From Candidatus Brocadiaceae bacterium (GTDB lineage: Bacteria; Planctomycetota; Brocadiia; SM23-32), in the NCBI GenBank assembly GCA_030615435.1, contig JAUWZH010000191.1, positions 1-5,274 on the forward strand: a DNA stretch of 5,274 nt, in the 5' to 3' direction. The notes under the pieces are model-generated. The model was given only the letters and a program-made list of their open reading frames with translations. It did no database searches and was not told the DNA's origin. Within the stretch, counting starts at the first letter, position 1, and each line of letters begins with the position of its first letter. Made by a program: the position numbers and the translations under genes. Positions 1 to 5,274 of this stretch are shown here, piece after piece.

Positions 1-786
1 ACGCTCCACAAAGTGGGCGATGATGCCGGGATCGGTCATGCAAGGCATGTGCGGGTTGCGCGTACCGTCCGCCTTCCGGGCGTACCACTCGGGGTGTTCG
101 TCCACCTGCCCTTTCGGCATGTAGCGGCGCACGGAGCCGTCGCCGGGCACTCCGTACCACCTCACGATGTCGGGGTTCATGAGGTTGTGGATCTTCCATT
201 CCCGGAGTTCGGCCGCCATGTTGCCCCGGCCGTGTTCCCAGAAATCGCGAATGGGAAAGTCAGGCCGCTCCACCACCGCCATGTCCGGGACCTCGATGGT
301 CTTGCGCTGCGGGACGACCTCGCCGAACTGCCCGGGCATGAACCAGCGAATCCCCAGCCGGTGCAGCAGTGCCAGCACCGCGTAGCGCGTGCCCAGATAG
401 GGCCCCTCATCATTCCCCGCCAGCACCAGACGGTCGCCGCGGCAGTGAATCACGAATCCCTCGTCCTCGAGATTCTTCGTCACGCCGGAGGGGATCTCGA
501 GGCCCTCGACCTGCCCGGTCAGGCCGCTGGGGCCGATCAGCACGAGAGGGCCGTCGCCGGCCTGCTCCTCGGTCACGATCTCCAGCCTGGCGCCGCTCAT
601 CTTCTCAATGTAGTGCTGGAGCTCTTCCGCCGCGGCCTTCGCCTTCTCGCTGGGCTGCGCCGCGATGACGATTGTGGCCTTCGGCTTCCCTTCGCTGACC
701 AACGTCATCTTTCCCGCAGTACAAGCGGTCGAGCAGCACACGGCCATTGCAAGGGCTACAACCCCGCCGAGACGCAGCGTGAACAT
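1..786 (-). CDS. DUF4838 / GH67-N-like exported protein, partial (3' end off window)
   Basis: The first 262 residues are present; the gene runs off the left edge. Residues 1-25 form an export signal: a short basic start, the hydrophobic run GGVVALAMAV, then STAC ending at Cys22, a weak lipobox, so a lipoprotein is possible. Residues about 27-170 match the N-terminal domain shared by alpha-glucuronidases (GH67) and DUF4838 proteins: AAEELQHYIEKMSG (52-65), a nucleotide-free alpha/beta fold ending in LGTRYAVLALLHRLGIRWFM (131-150), then VVERPDFPIRDF (171-182), where the catalytic-barrel-like part begins. HPEWYA (231-236) and CMTDPGI (249-255) are typical DUF4838 motifs. The likely role is binding or cleavage of a polysaccharide outside the cytoplasm; substrate is unknown and the expected acidic catalytic residues lie beyond the window. 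Start ATG at 786 is preceded by AAGGAGG (794-800) with a 7-nt spacer. Family call is firm, function is not. Confidence 0.85.
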   Translation of the reverse strand, partial: MFTLRLGGVVALAMAVCCSTACTAGKMTLVSEGKPKATIVIAAQPSEKAKAAAEELQHYIEKMSGARLEIVTEEQAGDGPLVLIGPSGLTGQVEGLEIPSGVTKNLEDEGFVIHCRGDRLVLAGNDEGPYLGTRYAVLALLHRLGIRWFMPGQFGEVVPQRKTIEVPDMAVVERPDFPIRDFWEHGRGNMAAELREWKIHNLMNPDIVRWYGVPGDGSVRRYMPKGQVDEHPEWYARKADGTRNPHMPCMTDPGIIAHFVER

Positions 787-793
787 CAGTCTG

Positions 794-800
794 CCTCCTT
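794..800 (-). promoter_or_regulatory. Strong ribosome binding site of the DUF4838 gene
   Basis: On the minus strand this reads AAGGAGG, a seven-base match to the anti-Shine-Dalgarno, 7 nt before the ATG at 786. It settles the start of the DUF4838-type gene, since the first residues from this ATG also form a signal peptide. Confidence 0.85.
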
Positions 801-837
801 GTTTGAGAGCGTTTTTGCCACCGATTCCCCGACCTTG

Positions 838-853
838 TACCCGTATACCAGTA
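838..853. promoter_or_regulatory. Palindromic operator candidate over the -10 box
   Basis: The minus strand reads TACTGGTATACGGGTA, an inverted repeat centred at 845/846 with 6 of 8 positions symmetric. The core TGGTATAC resembles operators of GntR-family repressors of hexuronate genes (ExuR/UxuR, core TGGTATACCA). It covers the -10 box, so a bound protein would block the promoter. A sugar-responsive repressor fits a carbohydrate-active gene, but no regulator is encoded in the window. The family assignment is inference. Confidence 0.4.
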
Positions 854-870
854 AACACTGAGGATGTCAA
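842..870 (-). promoter_or_regulatory. Sigma-70 promoter of the DUF4838 gene
   Basis: On the minus strand a perfect -35 TTGACA (865-870) is followed by a 17-bp spacer and a -10 TATACG (842-847, 4 of 6 to consensus) that carries the extended TG-N element directly upstream. Transcription would start near 835, giving a leader of about 49 nt to the ATG at 786. This is the best sigma-70 match in the window. Confidence 0.7.
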
Positions 871-880
871 GGCAAACTAC

Positions 881-1090
881 ATCGGTGGTGGGCTCGCTGC
901 GTGGAGCGCCCTCGGGCAGGCCGACATCCCACTTCAACAGCTCGAACTCTTCTCGACCGCGCGGTTCACACCCCTCTTCGCCGGTCTGCATCTGGAGGCG
1001 CGGGACCGGTGCCGACGGTGTCGTTCGCCAGCGTGAGCACGACGTCGCGGGCGTATCCATGAGCTGGCCCCAGTTGTGGCACCCCTCCAC
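881..1090 (-). pseudogene. Frame-shifted relic of an unidentified gene (tentative)
   Basis: The 290 bases between the Tad-like gene and the DUF4838 promoter hold no intact gene, but two adjoining minus-strand stretches look coding in different frames. From 1058 to 1011 one frame gives GYARDVVLTLANDTVG, with G or C in the third position of 15 of 16 codons. From about 1006 to 881 another frame gives natural-looking protein that includes VPRLQMQTGEEGCEP and EEFELLKWDVGLPEG, with G/C third positions in 32 of 42 codons. Joining them by one frameshift near 1010 gives LANDTVG, then VP, then GEEGCEP, which faintly resembles the LAND-x-x-GYVPT...GGYE stretch of neutral/alkaline ceramidase-like proteins. 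There is no start codon with a ribosome site and no 5' part, so it would be a fragment. Chance open frames in GC-rich DNA are the main alternative. Confidence 0.3.
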
Positions 1091-1160
1091 CAGCGGCCGG
1101 CAGAGTGGAGCCGGCGCCCCGCAGCCCCCCGGCTACCTTTCCCAGCACAATTCCGCTGCA

Positions 1161-2144
1161 TCACTCGACGAGCTGCAGACGCATGAAATCGCGCATCGGC
1201 CCTTCTGTCTCGCCTGTGCCCGGGATGTACTTGCTGACAAGTCGAGCCGTTACGCTATCATACTCCTCCTGCTTCTTGTCCCGCCATGATTCGCCTTCAA
1301 GCACCACGCCGGCAAAGCCGATCACTTCAAAGACGACGAGGCTACCCTGGCCGCTGATGCCCCTGTATATGCAGATGGTGATTTGATCCCCCTCACTTAT
1401 GTGAAAAAAGATCGCTGAGCTCAATGAACTCTTCAGTCCAGTACAACCTTCCACAAACAAATTGCCGATAGAAGGGTCTATATGGAACGGTCCCTTGTAA
1501 CCGTACCTTGTCCACTCGGCGAGGTCGCTGGCGGAGTTTTCGCCGCCATCAAAATCGAGAAGGCCGAAGGCGCCAGGCGCAACCTCAGTGTCGTTGTAAA
1601 AGGCCACTGATTCGCCCTCCTCGGGAATTTCTCCCTCCCAGATACAGAAGGGAGTTAGCTTTGCGGGGGCGAATCTTGCCACTGCGTGCGCCTCATGGGA
1701 AACCGTGTCTATTCCGAAGATGCCAGCGAAGCTGGTTGGCAGCGGGCCTCCCGGAGCGCCCGCACTCCGAAACCCTCTCACGCTGCAGGCATTGGCGGGA
1801 ACGGAAGTGGGGCAAGCCGCGAACTGATTCCCATCCCAGACGCCAAAGACCGCCCATGACCCAGCCTCGCAGTAGTTCAGGTCCATGAAGCTCGCTCCTT
1901 CCTGCCGGCCGGCATCCCTGGCCGCGTCCTCGGCTGCGCCCGACACTCGTTGCTCCCAAAACTCCAACACGGCGGCTCGGGCTGCTGAATCGGCCGCGTT
2001 CTGCAGTCTGGCCTTCGAAAGGGATACCATGCCTACGTCTATGCAAAAAACGGCAATTGCGGCGAGCATTATTGGCACAAGAACCCAGATTATCAACACC
2101 TGACCCTTCCTGGCCCTGGCACGGTGATTTGTGGCTGGGTCCAT
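1161..2144 (-). CDS. TadG/TadE-like secreted pseudopilin-type protein
   Basis: This 327-residue protein opens with a basic segment (RARARKGQ, 8-15), a single membrane helix (about 16-37, VLIIWVLVPIMLAAIAVF then CIDVG) and the signature LQNAADSAARAAV (47-59). That arrangement is diagnostic of the Putative Flp pilus-assembly TadE/G-like N-terminal domain. A beta-rich part follows, including the family-typical PLPTSFAGIFGIDTVSHEAHAVA, and then a C-terminal domain with APGAFGLLDFDGG and ASDLAEW, seen in some secreted Tad relatives. The N-terminal helix would anchor or export it, with the rest outside the membrane. In Tad systems such proteins are minor pseudopilins, but no other tad gene is nearby, so a role in a pilus is not shown. 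ATG 2144 is chosen over GTG 2153 because GAGGAG lies 8 nt upstream. Positions 1381-1500 are only about 43% GC (51 of 120), unlike the neighbours. Confidence 0.8.
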   Translation of the reverse strand: MDPATNHRARARKGQVLIIWVLVPIMLAAIAVFCIDVGMVSLSKARLQNAADSAARAAVLEFWEQRVSGAAEDAARDAGRQEGASFMDLNYCEAGSWAVFGVWDGNQFAACPTSVPANACSVRGFRSAGAPGGPLPTSFAGIFGIDTVSHEAHAVARFAPAKLTPFCIWEGEIPEEGESVAFYNDTEVAPGAFGLLDFDGGENSASDLAEWTRYGYKGPFHIDPSIGNLFVEGCTGLKSSLSSAIFFHISEGDQITICIYRGISGQGSLVVFEVIGFAGVVLEGESWRDKKQEEYDSVTARLVSKYIPGTGETEGPMRDFMRLQLVE

Positions 2145-2152
2145 CTCCGCCA

Positions 2153-2158
2153 CTCCTC
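2153..2158 (-). promoter_or_regulatory. Ribosome binding site that fixes the Tad-like start
   Basis: The minus strand reads GAGGAG, 8 nt upstream of ATG 2144. The in-frame GTG at 2153 overlaps this site and so could not use it; the ATG is the better start and shortens the protein by three residues. Confidence 0.65.
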
Positions 2159-2219
2159 AGAACTCGGTCGAGCGAAAAAGGTGTTCAAGAACTGTACACT
2201 TATTACGATAGGCTTTACC

Positions 2220-2235
2220 AGCAACTACCATGCCA
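2220..2235 (-). promoter_or_regulatory. Sigma-54 (RpoN) -24/-12 promoter of the Tad-like gene
   Basis: The minus strand reads TGGCATGGTAGTTGCT. Against the sigma-54 consensus TGGCACG-N4-TTGCW this matches 11 of 12 defined positions, with the invariant GG (-24) and GC (-12) correctly spaced and a pyrimidine before TGG. The predicted start is an A near 2209, giving a leader of about 65 nt to ATG 2144. Sigma-54 promoters need an activating enhancer-binding protein, and RpoN is known to control pilin genes in several bacteria, which fits a pseudopilin-like product. Confidence 0.65.
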
Positions 2236-2352
2236 GCGGCCGGCGGAGGAGCCCGGCTCCCCGATCGGTCGGAAGGTGCCCGGGCCTCCAGGCCAGCTCG
2301 ACGCAACAGCCGAGTTCGCGCTGCGCCGCACAACGCCCCCCCGCCTCTGCCC

Positions 2353-2380
2353 TTGACAGAAGCTCCCTGATGGAGACAAT
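2353..2380 (+). promoter_or_regulatory. Candidate sigma-70 promoter for the GMP-synthase-like gene
   Basis: A perfect -35 TTGACA (2353-2358) is followed by a 16-bp spacer and GACAAT (2375-2380, 4 of 6 to the -10 consensus). Transcription would begin near 2387 and leave a leader of about 129 nt before ATG 2516, long enough for regulation though I recognise no known riboswitch in it. Confidence 0.45.
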
Positions 2381-2502
2381 GAGGTAACCTGGACCTTCGT
2401 CCGCAGCATGAGCCCGCCACAGGCGCGCCGGTACCGCTGGAAGTCGTTCAGGCCACGCGTTCCGCCGGGCGAGTGTGCGGCGGCACTATGATTCCCGTAC
2501 CC

Positions 2503-2509
2503 GAGGTGG
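2503..2509 (+). promoter_or_regulatory. Ribosome binding site of the GMP-synthase-like gene
   Basis: GAGGTGG, complementary to the 3' part of the anti-Shine-Dalgarno, sits 6 nt before ATG 2516 and supports that start. Confidence 0.65.
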
Positions 2510-2515
2510 CCCCAG

Positions 2516-3484
2516 ATGGGCATTGAAGAGATCACCCCTGAAGCGCTGGACGCGGCGGAATTCGTCGCGGAGCAGGTCGAAGCGATCAAGGAGGCCGTCG
2601 GCGACCAGATCGCCATCAGCGCGCTGTCCGGCGGCGTGGACTCGTCCGTCGTCACGATGCTCGGCCACAAGGCGCTCGGCGAGCAGCTCAAGAGCTATTT
2701 CATCCAGAACGGCCTGATGCGCGAGGACGAGCCCGAGCAGGTCGTCGGCTGGTTCGCAGACCTCGGCGTCGAGGTCGAGATCGTGGACGCCCAGGGGAAG
2801 TTCTTCGCCGCCCTGAAGGGCATCACGGACCCCGAGGAAAAGCGTGAGAAGGGCATCACGCAGGTCTTCTACAGGGACGTCTTCGCCGAGCTGGTCAGGC
2901 AGAGCGGCGCCAGGGTCCTGCTCCAGGGCACCAACTACACCGACGGTGAGGAGACCGCCGCCGGCGTCAAGCGCCAGCACAACGTGTTCGAGCAGATCGG
3001 CATAGACCCCGAGGAGGCGTTCGGCTACAAGGTGCTCGAGCCGATTGTCCAGTTGCGCAAACCGGCGGTCAGGGCGGTGGCGAGGGCCCTGGGCCTGCCG
3101 AAGGAGATCTCTGAGCGTCCGCCGTTCCCAGGGCCGGCACTGTGCGCCCGGGTCATCGGCGAAGTCACGCCGGAACGCGTGGCGACCGTCCGCAAGGCCA
3201 CCAGGATCGTCGAGGAGGAACTCAAGCACTCCGGAGCGTTCCAATACATGGCGATTCTGCACGACGACATGGTGACCGGCATCCGCAACGGCGAACGCGA
3301 CTTCGGCCAGCAGATCGAGGTGCGCTGCTGGGAGAGCACCGACGCCGTGAGCGGCACGCCGACAAACCTGCCGTTCGAGAAACTGACCAGGCTCGCCGAG
3401 CGGATTACCACCGAAGTCCCCGGCGTCGTGAGCGTGACATACAACATCACGCCCAAGCCGCCGAGCTGCATTGAAGCTGTTTGA
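2516..3484 (+). CDS. Standalone GMP synthase subunit B-like ATP-pyrophosphatase (divergent)
   Basis: The 322 residues match the ATP-pyrophosphatase plus dimerisation part of GMP synthase, with no glutaminase domain, as in the two-subunit (archaeal-type) enzyme; length fits subunit B. The PP-loop SGGVDSS is at 38-44, DAQGKFF at 91-97, KGITDPEEKR at 101-110, the dimerisation domain starts at RPPFPGP (201-207) and RVIGEVTPERV follows. The family reaction is XMP + ATP + ammonia to GMP. Several usual signatures are changed: GTIYPDVIES is GTNYTDGEET (138-147), SHHNVGG is RQHNVFE (153-159), PFPGPGLAxR is PFPGPALCAR, and the terminal PPATIEWE is PPSCIEAV. It may therefore be a paralogue with another substrate. 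Start ATG 2516 has GAGGTGG (2503-2509) 6 nt upstream. It precedes carB by 146 bases and no glutaminase partner is in view. Fold certain, GMP synthesis uncertain. Confidence 0.8.
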   Translation: MGIEEITPEALDAAEFVAEQVEAIKEAVGDQIAISALSGGVDSSVVTMLGHKALGEQLKSYFIQNGLMREDEPEQVVGWFADLGVEVEIVDAQGKFFAALKGITDPEEKREKGITQVFYRDVFAELVRQSGARVLLQGTNYTDGEETAAGVKRQHNVFEQIGIDPEEAFGYKVLEPIVQLRKPAVRAVARALGLPKEISERPPFPGPALCARVIGEVTPERVATVRKATRIVEEELKHSGAFQYMAILHDDMVTGIRNGERDFGQQIEVRCWESTDAVSGTPTNLPFEKLTRLAERITTEVPGVVSVTYNITPKPPSCIEAV

Positions 3485-3495
3485 CAGGTATCAGT

Positions 3496-3542
3496 CAGCG
3501 CCGGGGGGACCCCTCTTGCAAGAAGGTTCCCCCACGCCGCTG
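3496..3542 (+). terminator. Long G/C-rich hairpin after the GMP-synthase-like gene, no T-tract
   Basis: GGGGGGACC (3503-3511) pairs with GGTTCCCCC (3525-3533) over nine pairs with one G-U. An outer stem CAGCG/CGCTG (3496-3500 with 3538-3542) and an inner TCT/AGA continue it, the apex being the perfect palindrome TCTTGCAAGA (3514-3523). It starts 12 bases after the stop codon, as a terminator would, but no run of T follows, so termination is unproven. It could instead be an mRNA-stabilising hairpin, or a copy of a dispersed repeat. Confidence 0.5.
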
Positions 3543-3564
3543 TAAGAACTCTTTACGGGATGCT

Positions 3565-3614
3565 GGGCCCGGGGGGAAATGGCTTTCCAAGGAGGCGTTG
3601 CCTCCCTGCGGCCC
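3565..3614 (+). promoter_or_regulatory. Predicted three-way junction in the carB leader
   Basis: Three stems nest: outer GGGCC/GGCCC (3565-3569 with 3610-3614), inner GGAAA/TTTCC (3575-3579 with 3584-3588, loop TGGC) and inner GGAGGC/GCCTCC (3591-3596 with 3600-3605, loop GTT). The third hairpin buries AAGGAGG (3589-3595), a perfect Shine-Dalgarno-like string that has no good start codon nearby. The structure ends 16 bases before the carB ATG. It could be a regulatory leader or a decayed repeat; it matches no riboswitch I know. Confidence 0.35.
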
Positions 3615-3620
3615 ACAACA

Positions 3621-3624
3621 GAGG
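3621..3624 (+). promoter_or_regulatory. Weak ribosome binding site of carB
   Basis: GAGG lies 6 nt before ATG 3631. It is weaker than the AAGGAGG at 3589-3595, which is too far upstream of this ATG (35 bases) to serve it directly. Family alignment, rather than this site, decides the start. Confidence 0.5.
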
Positions 3625-3630
3625 CAGAGC

Positions 3631-5274
3631 ATGCCGCGACTGAAAGGTATCAAGAAGGTGATGATCATCGGTTCGGGCCCGATCGTGATCGGGCAGGCCT
3701 GCGAGTTCGACTACTCCGGCACACAGGCATGCAAGGCACTTCGCGCGCTCGGCTATGAGATCGTGCTGGCCAACTCCAACCCGGCAACCATCATGACCGA
3801 TCCCGGCACGGCGGACGCAACCTACATCGAGCCCCTCACCGTGGAAGCGATGGAGAAGATCATCGCCAAGGAGCGGCCCGACGCGATCCTGCCCAACCTC
3901 GGGGGGCAGTCCGGCCTGAACCTCACCTCCGAGCTCCACCGGGAGGGCATCCTCGACAAGTACGGCGTGCAGGTCATCGGCGTGAAGGTGGACGCGATCG
4001 AGCGCGGCGAAGACCGGATCGCCTTCAAGGACACGATGAACAGGCTCGGCATCGAGATGCCGCGCAGCAAGGCGGTCTACAGCGTCGAGGATGCAGAGAA
4101 GGTCGCGCCCCAGCTCGGCTATCCGGTGGTGATCCGCCCCGCTTACACCCTCGGTGGCACGGGCGGCGGGCTGGTCTACAACGTGGAGGAGCTGCGCGTG
4201 GTCGCCGCACGCGGCATCAGCATGAGCCTGGTGGGGCAGATCCTCGTCGAAGAGTCCGTCCTCGGCTGGGAGGAGCTCGAACTTGAGGTCGTGCGCGACG
4301 CCAAGAACCAGATGATCACCGTGTGCTTCATCGAAAACATAGATGCGATGGGCGTGCATACCGGCGACTCTTTCTGCTCGGCGCCGATGCTGACCATAGA
4401 CGAGGAACTCCAGAGGCGGATGCAGAAGTACTCCTACGACATCGTCGAGGCCATCGAGGTCGTCGGAGGCACGAACATCCAGTTCGCCCACGACCCCGAC
4501 ACCGGCCGCGTCGTCGTAATCGAGATCAACCCGCGCACCTCCCGATCGTCAGCACTGGCGTCCAAAGCCACCGGGTTCCCCATCGCCCTGGTCTCCTCCA
4601 AGCTCGCCGGCGGAATGACAATGGATGAGATCCCCTACTGGCGCGACGGCACCCTGGAGAAATACACGCCGTCGGGCGACTACGTGGTGATCAAGTTCGC
4701 ACGGTGGGCCTTCGAGAAGTTCCACGGCGTCGAGGACAAGCTCGGCACCCAGATGCGGGCGGTCGGCGAGGTGATGAGCATCGGCAAGACCTACAAGGAG
4801 GCCTTCCAGAAGTCCATCCGCTCGCTCGAGAACGATCGCTACGGCCTCGGCTTCGCCAAGAACTTCAACACCCTGTCGCTCGAAGAGATCATGACGATGC
4901 TCAACGAGCCCTCCAGCGAGCGCCAGTTCCTGATGTACGAAGCGCTGCGCAAGGGCGCCACCGTCCAGGAACTCCACGAGAAGACCTATATCAAGGCGTG
5001 GTTCATCGAGCAGATGAAGGAGCTCGTCGAGCTCGAAGAGAAAGTCCTCGCCTACAGGGGCCGGGAACTGCCCGGCGAACTGCTCACTCAAGCCAAAAAG
5101 GACGGTTTCTCCGACAAGTACCTCTCGCAACTGCTCGACGTCCCTGAGAAGGAGATTCGCGAGCGCCGCACCAGGCTCGGGGTCGTTGAGGGCTGGCACC
5201 CGGTCCCGGTGAGCGGCGCCGAGAACGCCGCCTATTACTATTCCACCTACAATGCGCCGGACGCCATCGAGGCC
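3631..5274 (+). CDS. carB: Carbamoyl-phosphate synthase large chain, partial (3' end off window)
   Basis: The first 548 residues are present. CarB makes carbamoyl phosphate from bicarbonate, ammonia (delivered by CarA from glutamine) and two ATP, in the cytoplasm, for pyrimidine and arginine synthesis. The N-terminal pre-ATP-grasp carries IIGSGPIVIGQACEFDYSG (12-30). The carboxyphosphate-forming ATP-grasp half (about 128-400) carries RPAYTLGGTGGG (169-180), LVEESVLGWEELELEVVRD (205-223), MGVHTGDS (240-247) and EINPRTSRSSALASKATG (298-315). The oligomerisation domain follows, and the window ends about where the second ATP-grasp half should begin. Start ATG 3631 gives a normal CarB N terminus; its ribosome site is modest (GAGG, 3621-3624, 6-nt spacer). 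Variants such as GGQSGLNL for GGQTALNL and SFCSAPMLTI for SITVAPAQTL mark a non-proteobacterial subtype. Identity is certain. Confidence 0.97.
   Translation, partial: MPRLKGIKKVMIIGSGPIVIGQACEFDYSGTQACKALRALGYEIVLANSNPATIMTDPGTADATYIEPLTVEAMEKIIAKERPDAILPNLGGQSGLNLTSELHREGILDKYGVQVIGVKVDAIERGEDRIAFKDTMNRLGIEMPRSKAVYSVEDAEKVAPQLGYPVVIRPAYTLGGTGGGLVYNVEELRVVAARGISMSLVGQILVEESVLGWEELELEVVRDAKNQMITVCFIENIDAMGVHTGDSFCSAPMLTIDEELQRRMQKYSYDIVEAIEVVGGTNIQFAHDPDTGRVVVIEINPRTSRSSALASKATGFPIALVSSKLAGGMTMDEIPYWRDGTLEKYTPSGDYVVIKFARWAFEKFHGVEDKLGTQMRAVGEVMSIGKTYKEAFQKSIRSLENDRYGLGFAKNFNTLSLEEIMTMLNEPSSERQFLMYEALRKGATVQELHEKTYIKAWFIEQMKELVELEEKVLAYRGRELPGELLTQAKKDGFSDKYLSQLLDVPEKEIRERRTRLGVVEGWHPVPVSGAENAAYYYSTYNAPDAIEA

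Larger units (their letters stand above)
2160..2515. other. Divergent intergenic region between the Tad-like gene and the GMP-synthase-like gene
   Basis: These roughly 355 bases separate two genes read away from each other. I see a sigma-54 promoter facing left (2220-2235) and a sigma-70 promoter candidate facing right (2353-2380). Short inverted repeats are also present: GGAGC/GCTCC (2248-2260) and CCGCC/GGCGG (2462-2466 with 2479-2483). The open frames here have no ribosome site and no recognisable protein. I found no tRNA, no purine riboswitch and no repeat array. Confidence 0.6.

Noticed and set aside
13..861. A 282-codon open frame on the plus strand opposite the DUF4838 gene
   Set aside because: It is rich in His, Arg, Pro and Ala as expected of an antisense reading of GC-rich code, has no recognisable protein, and runs through the promoter of the opposite gene.
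605..1090. A 161-codon minus-strand open frame crossing the DUF4838 start
   Set aside because: Its 3' part overlaps the confidently assigned DUF4838 start and signal peptide in another frame. Only the stretch upstream of 881 looks coding, and it is reported as a relic instead.
1109..1134. Inverted repeat AGCCGG/CCGGCT downstream of the Tad-like gene as its terminator
   Set aside because: Six pairs around a 14-base loop with no T-tract are expected by chance in such GC-rich sequence.
2151..2153. GTG as start of the Tad-like gene
   Set aside because: The Shine-Dalgarno overlaps this codon; the ATG three codons later has proper 8-nt spacing.
2387..2515. Purine riboswitch in the leader of the GMP-synthase-like gene
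   Set aside because: None of the conserved purine-aptamer core sequences is present, and the leader shows only weak short stems.
2486..3262. A 258-codon minus-strand open frame opposite the GMP-synthase-like gene
   Set aside because: It mirrors the codons of a clearly conserved plus-strand enzyme and shows no family motif.
3481..3486. TTGACA at the end of the GMP-synthase-like gene as a carB promoter
   Set aside because: The -10 would fall in the G-run 3504-3509, which has no resemblance to TATAAT.
3598..3600. TTG in frame upstream of carB, just after AAGGAGG
   Set aside because: The spacer is only 2 nt, the site lies in a hairpin, and the extension would add residues absent from normal CarB N termini.
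3553..4491. A 312-codon minus-strand open frame opposite carB (and a similar one at 4549-5199)
   Set aside because: Both are antisense shadows of carB; residue composition (Leu, Asp, His, Val-rich) reflects the complement of its codons.

Overview
The window is high-GC bacterial DNA (about 65-70% GC in coding stretches) with four protein genes. Two on the left are read on the minus strand. Two on the right are read on the plus strand. The minus-strand lipoprotein-like enzyme of the DUF4838 type, a lone Tad-type pseudopilin-like secretory protein, a sigma-54 promoter and a separate-subunit GMP synthase homologue together suggest an uncultured bacterium of the PVC/Planctomycetota-Lentisphaerota-Hydrogenedentota-Armatimonadota kind. 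This placement is inference; no rRNA or marker gene is present to fix it.

Layout. Positions 1-786 (minus): the N-terminal 262 residues of an exported DUF4838 / GH67-like carbohydrate-active protein, with a strong Shine-Dalgarno, a very good sigma-70 promoter (-35 TTGACA, 17-bp spacer, extended -10), and a 16-bp palindrome of the GntR/UxuR type across the -10. Positions 881-1090 (minus): no intact gene, but coding-like sequence that jumps between frames, probably a relic. Positions 1161-2144 (minus): a TadG/TadE-like protein, preceded at 2220-2235 by a near-consensus sigma-54 promoter; its 3' half includes a tract of only about 43% GC. Positions 2160-2515: a divergent intergenic region holding that promoter and a plausible sigma-70 promoter facing right. 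Positions 2516-3484 (plus): a standalone ATP-pyrophosphatase subunit resembling GMP synthase subunit B, but altered at several normally invariant positions. Positions 3485-3630: a leader with a long G/C-rich hairpin and a predicted three-way junction. Positions 3631-5274 (plus): the first 548 residues of carB (carbamoyl-phosphate synthase large chain), cut by the window edge.

How the genes relate. The two right-hand genes both belong to families that use glutamine-derived ammonia and ATP for nucleotide (and arginine) synthesis, and may be co-transcribed, although a hairpin lies between them. No glutaminase partner (CarA or GuaA subunit A) is in the window. The two left-hand genes look independent of each other and of the right-hand pair: one is an envelope glycan-processing type protein under a likely sugar-responsive repressor, the other a secreted pseudopilin-like protein under sigma-54. 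The most interesting points are the sigma-54 promoter of the orphan Tad-like gene, the divergent GMP-synthase-like enzyme, and the structured carB leader.
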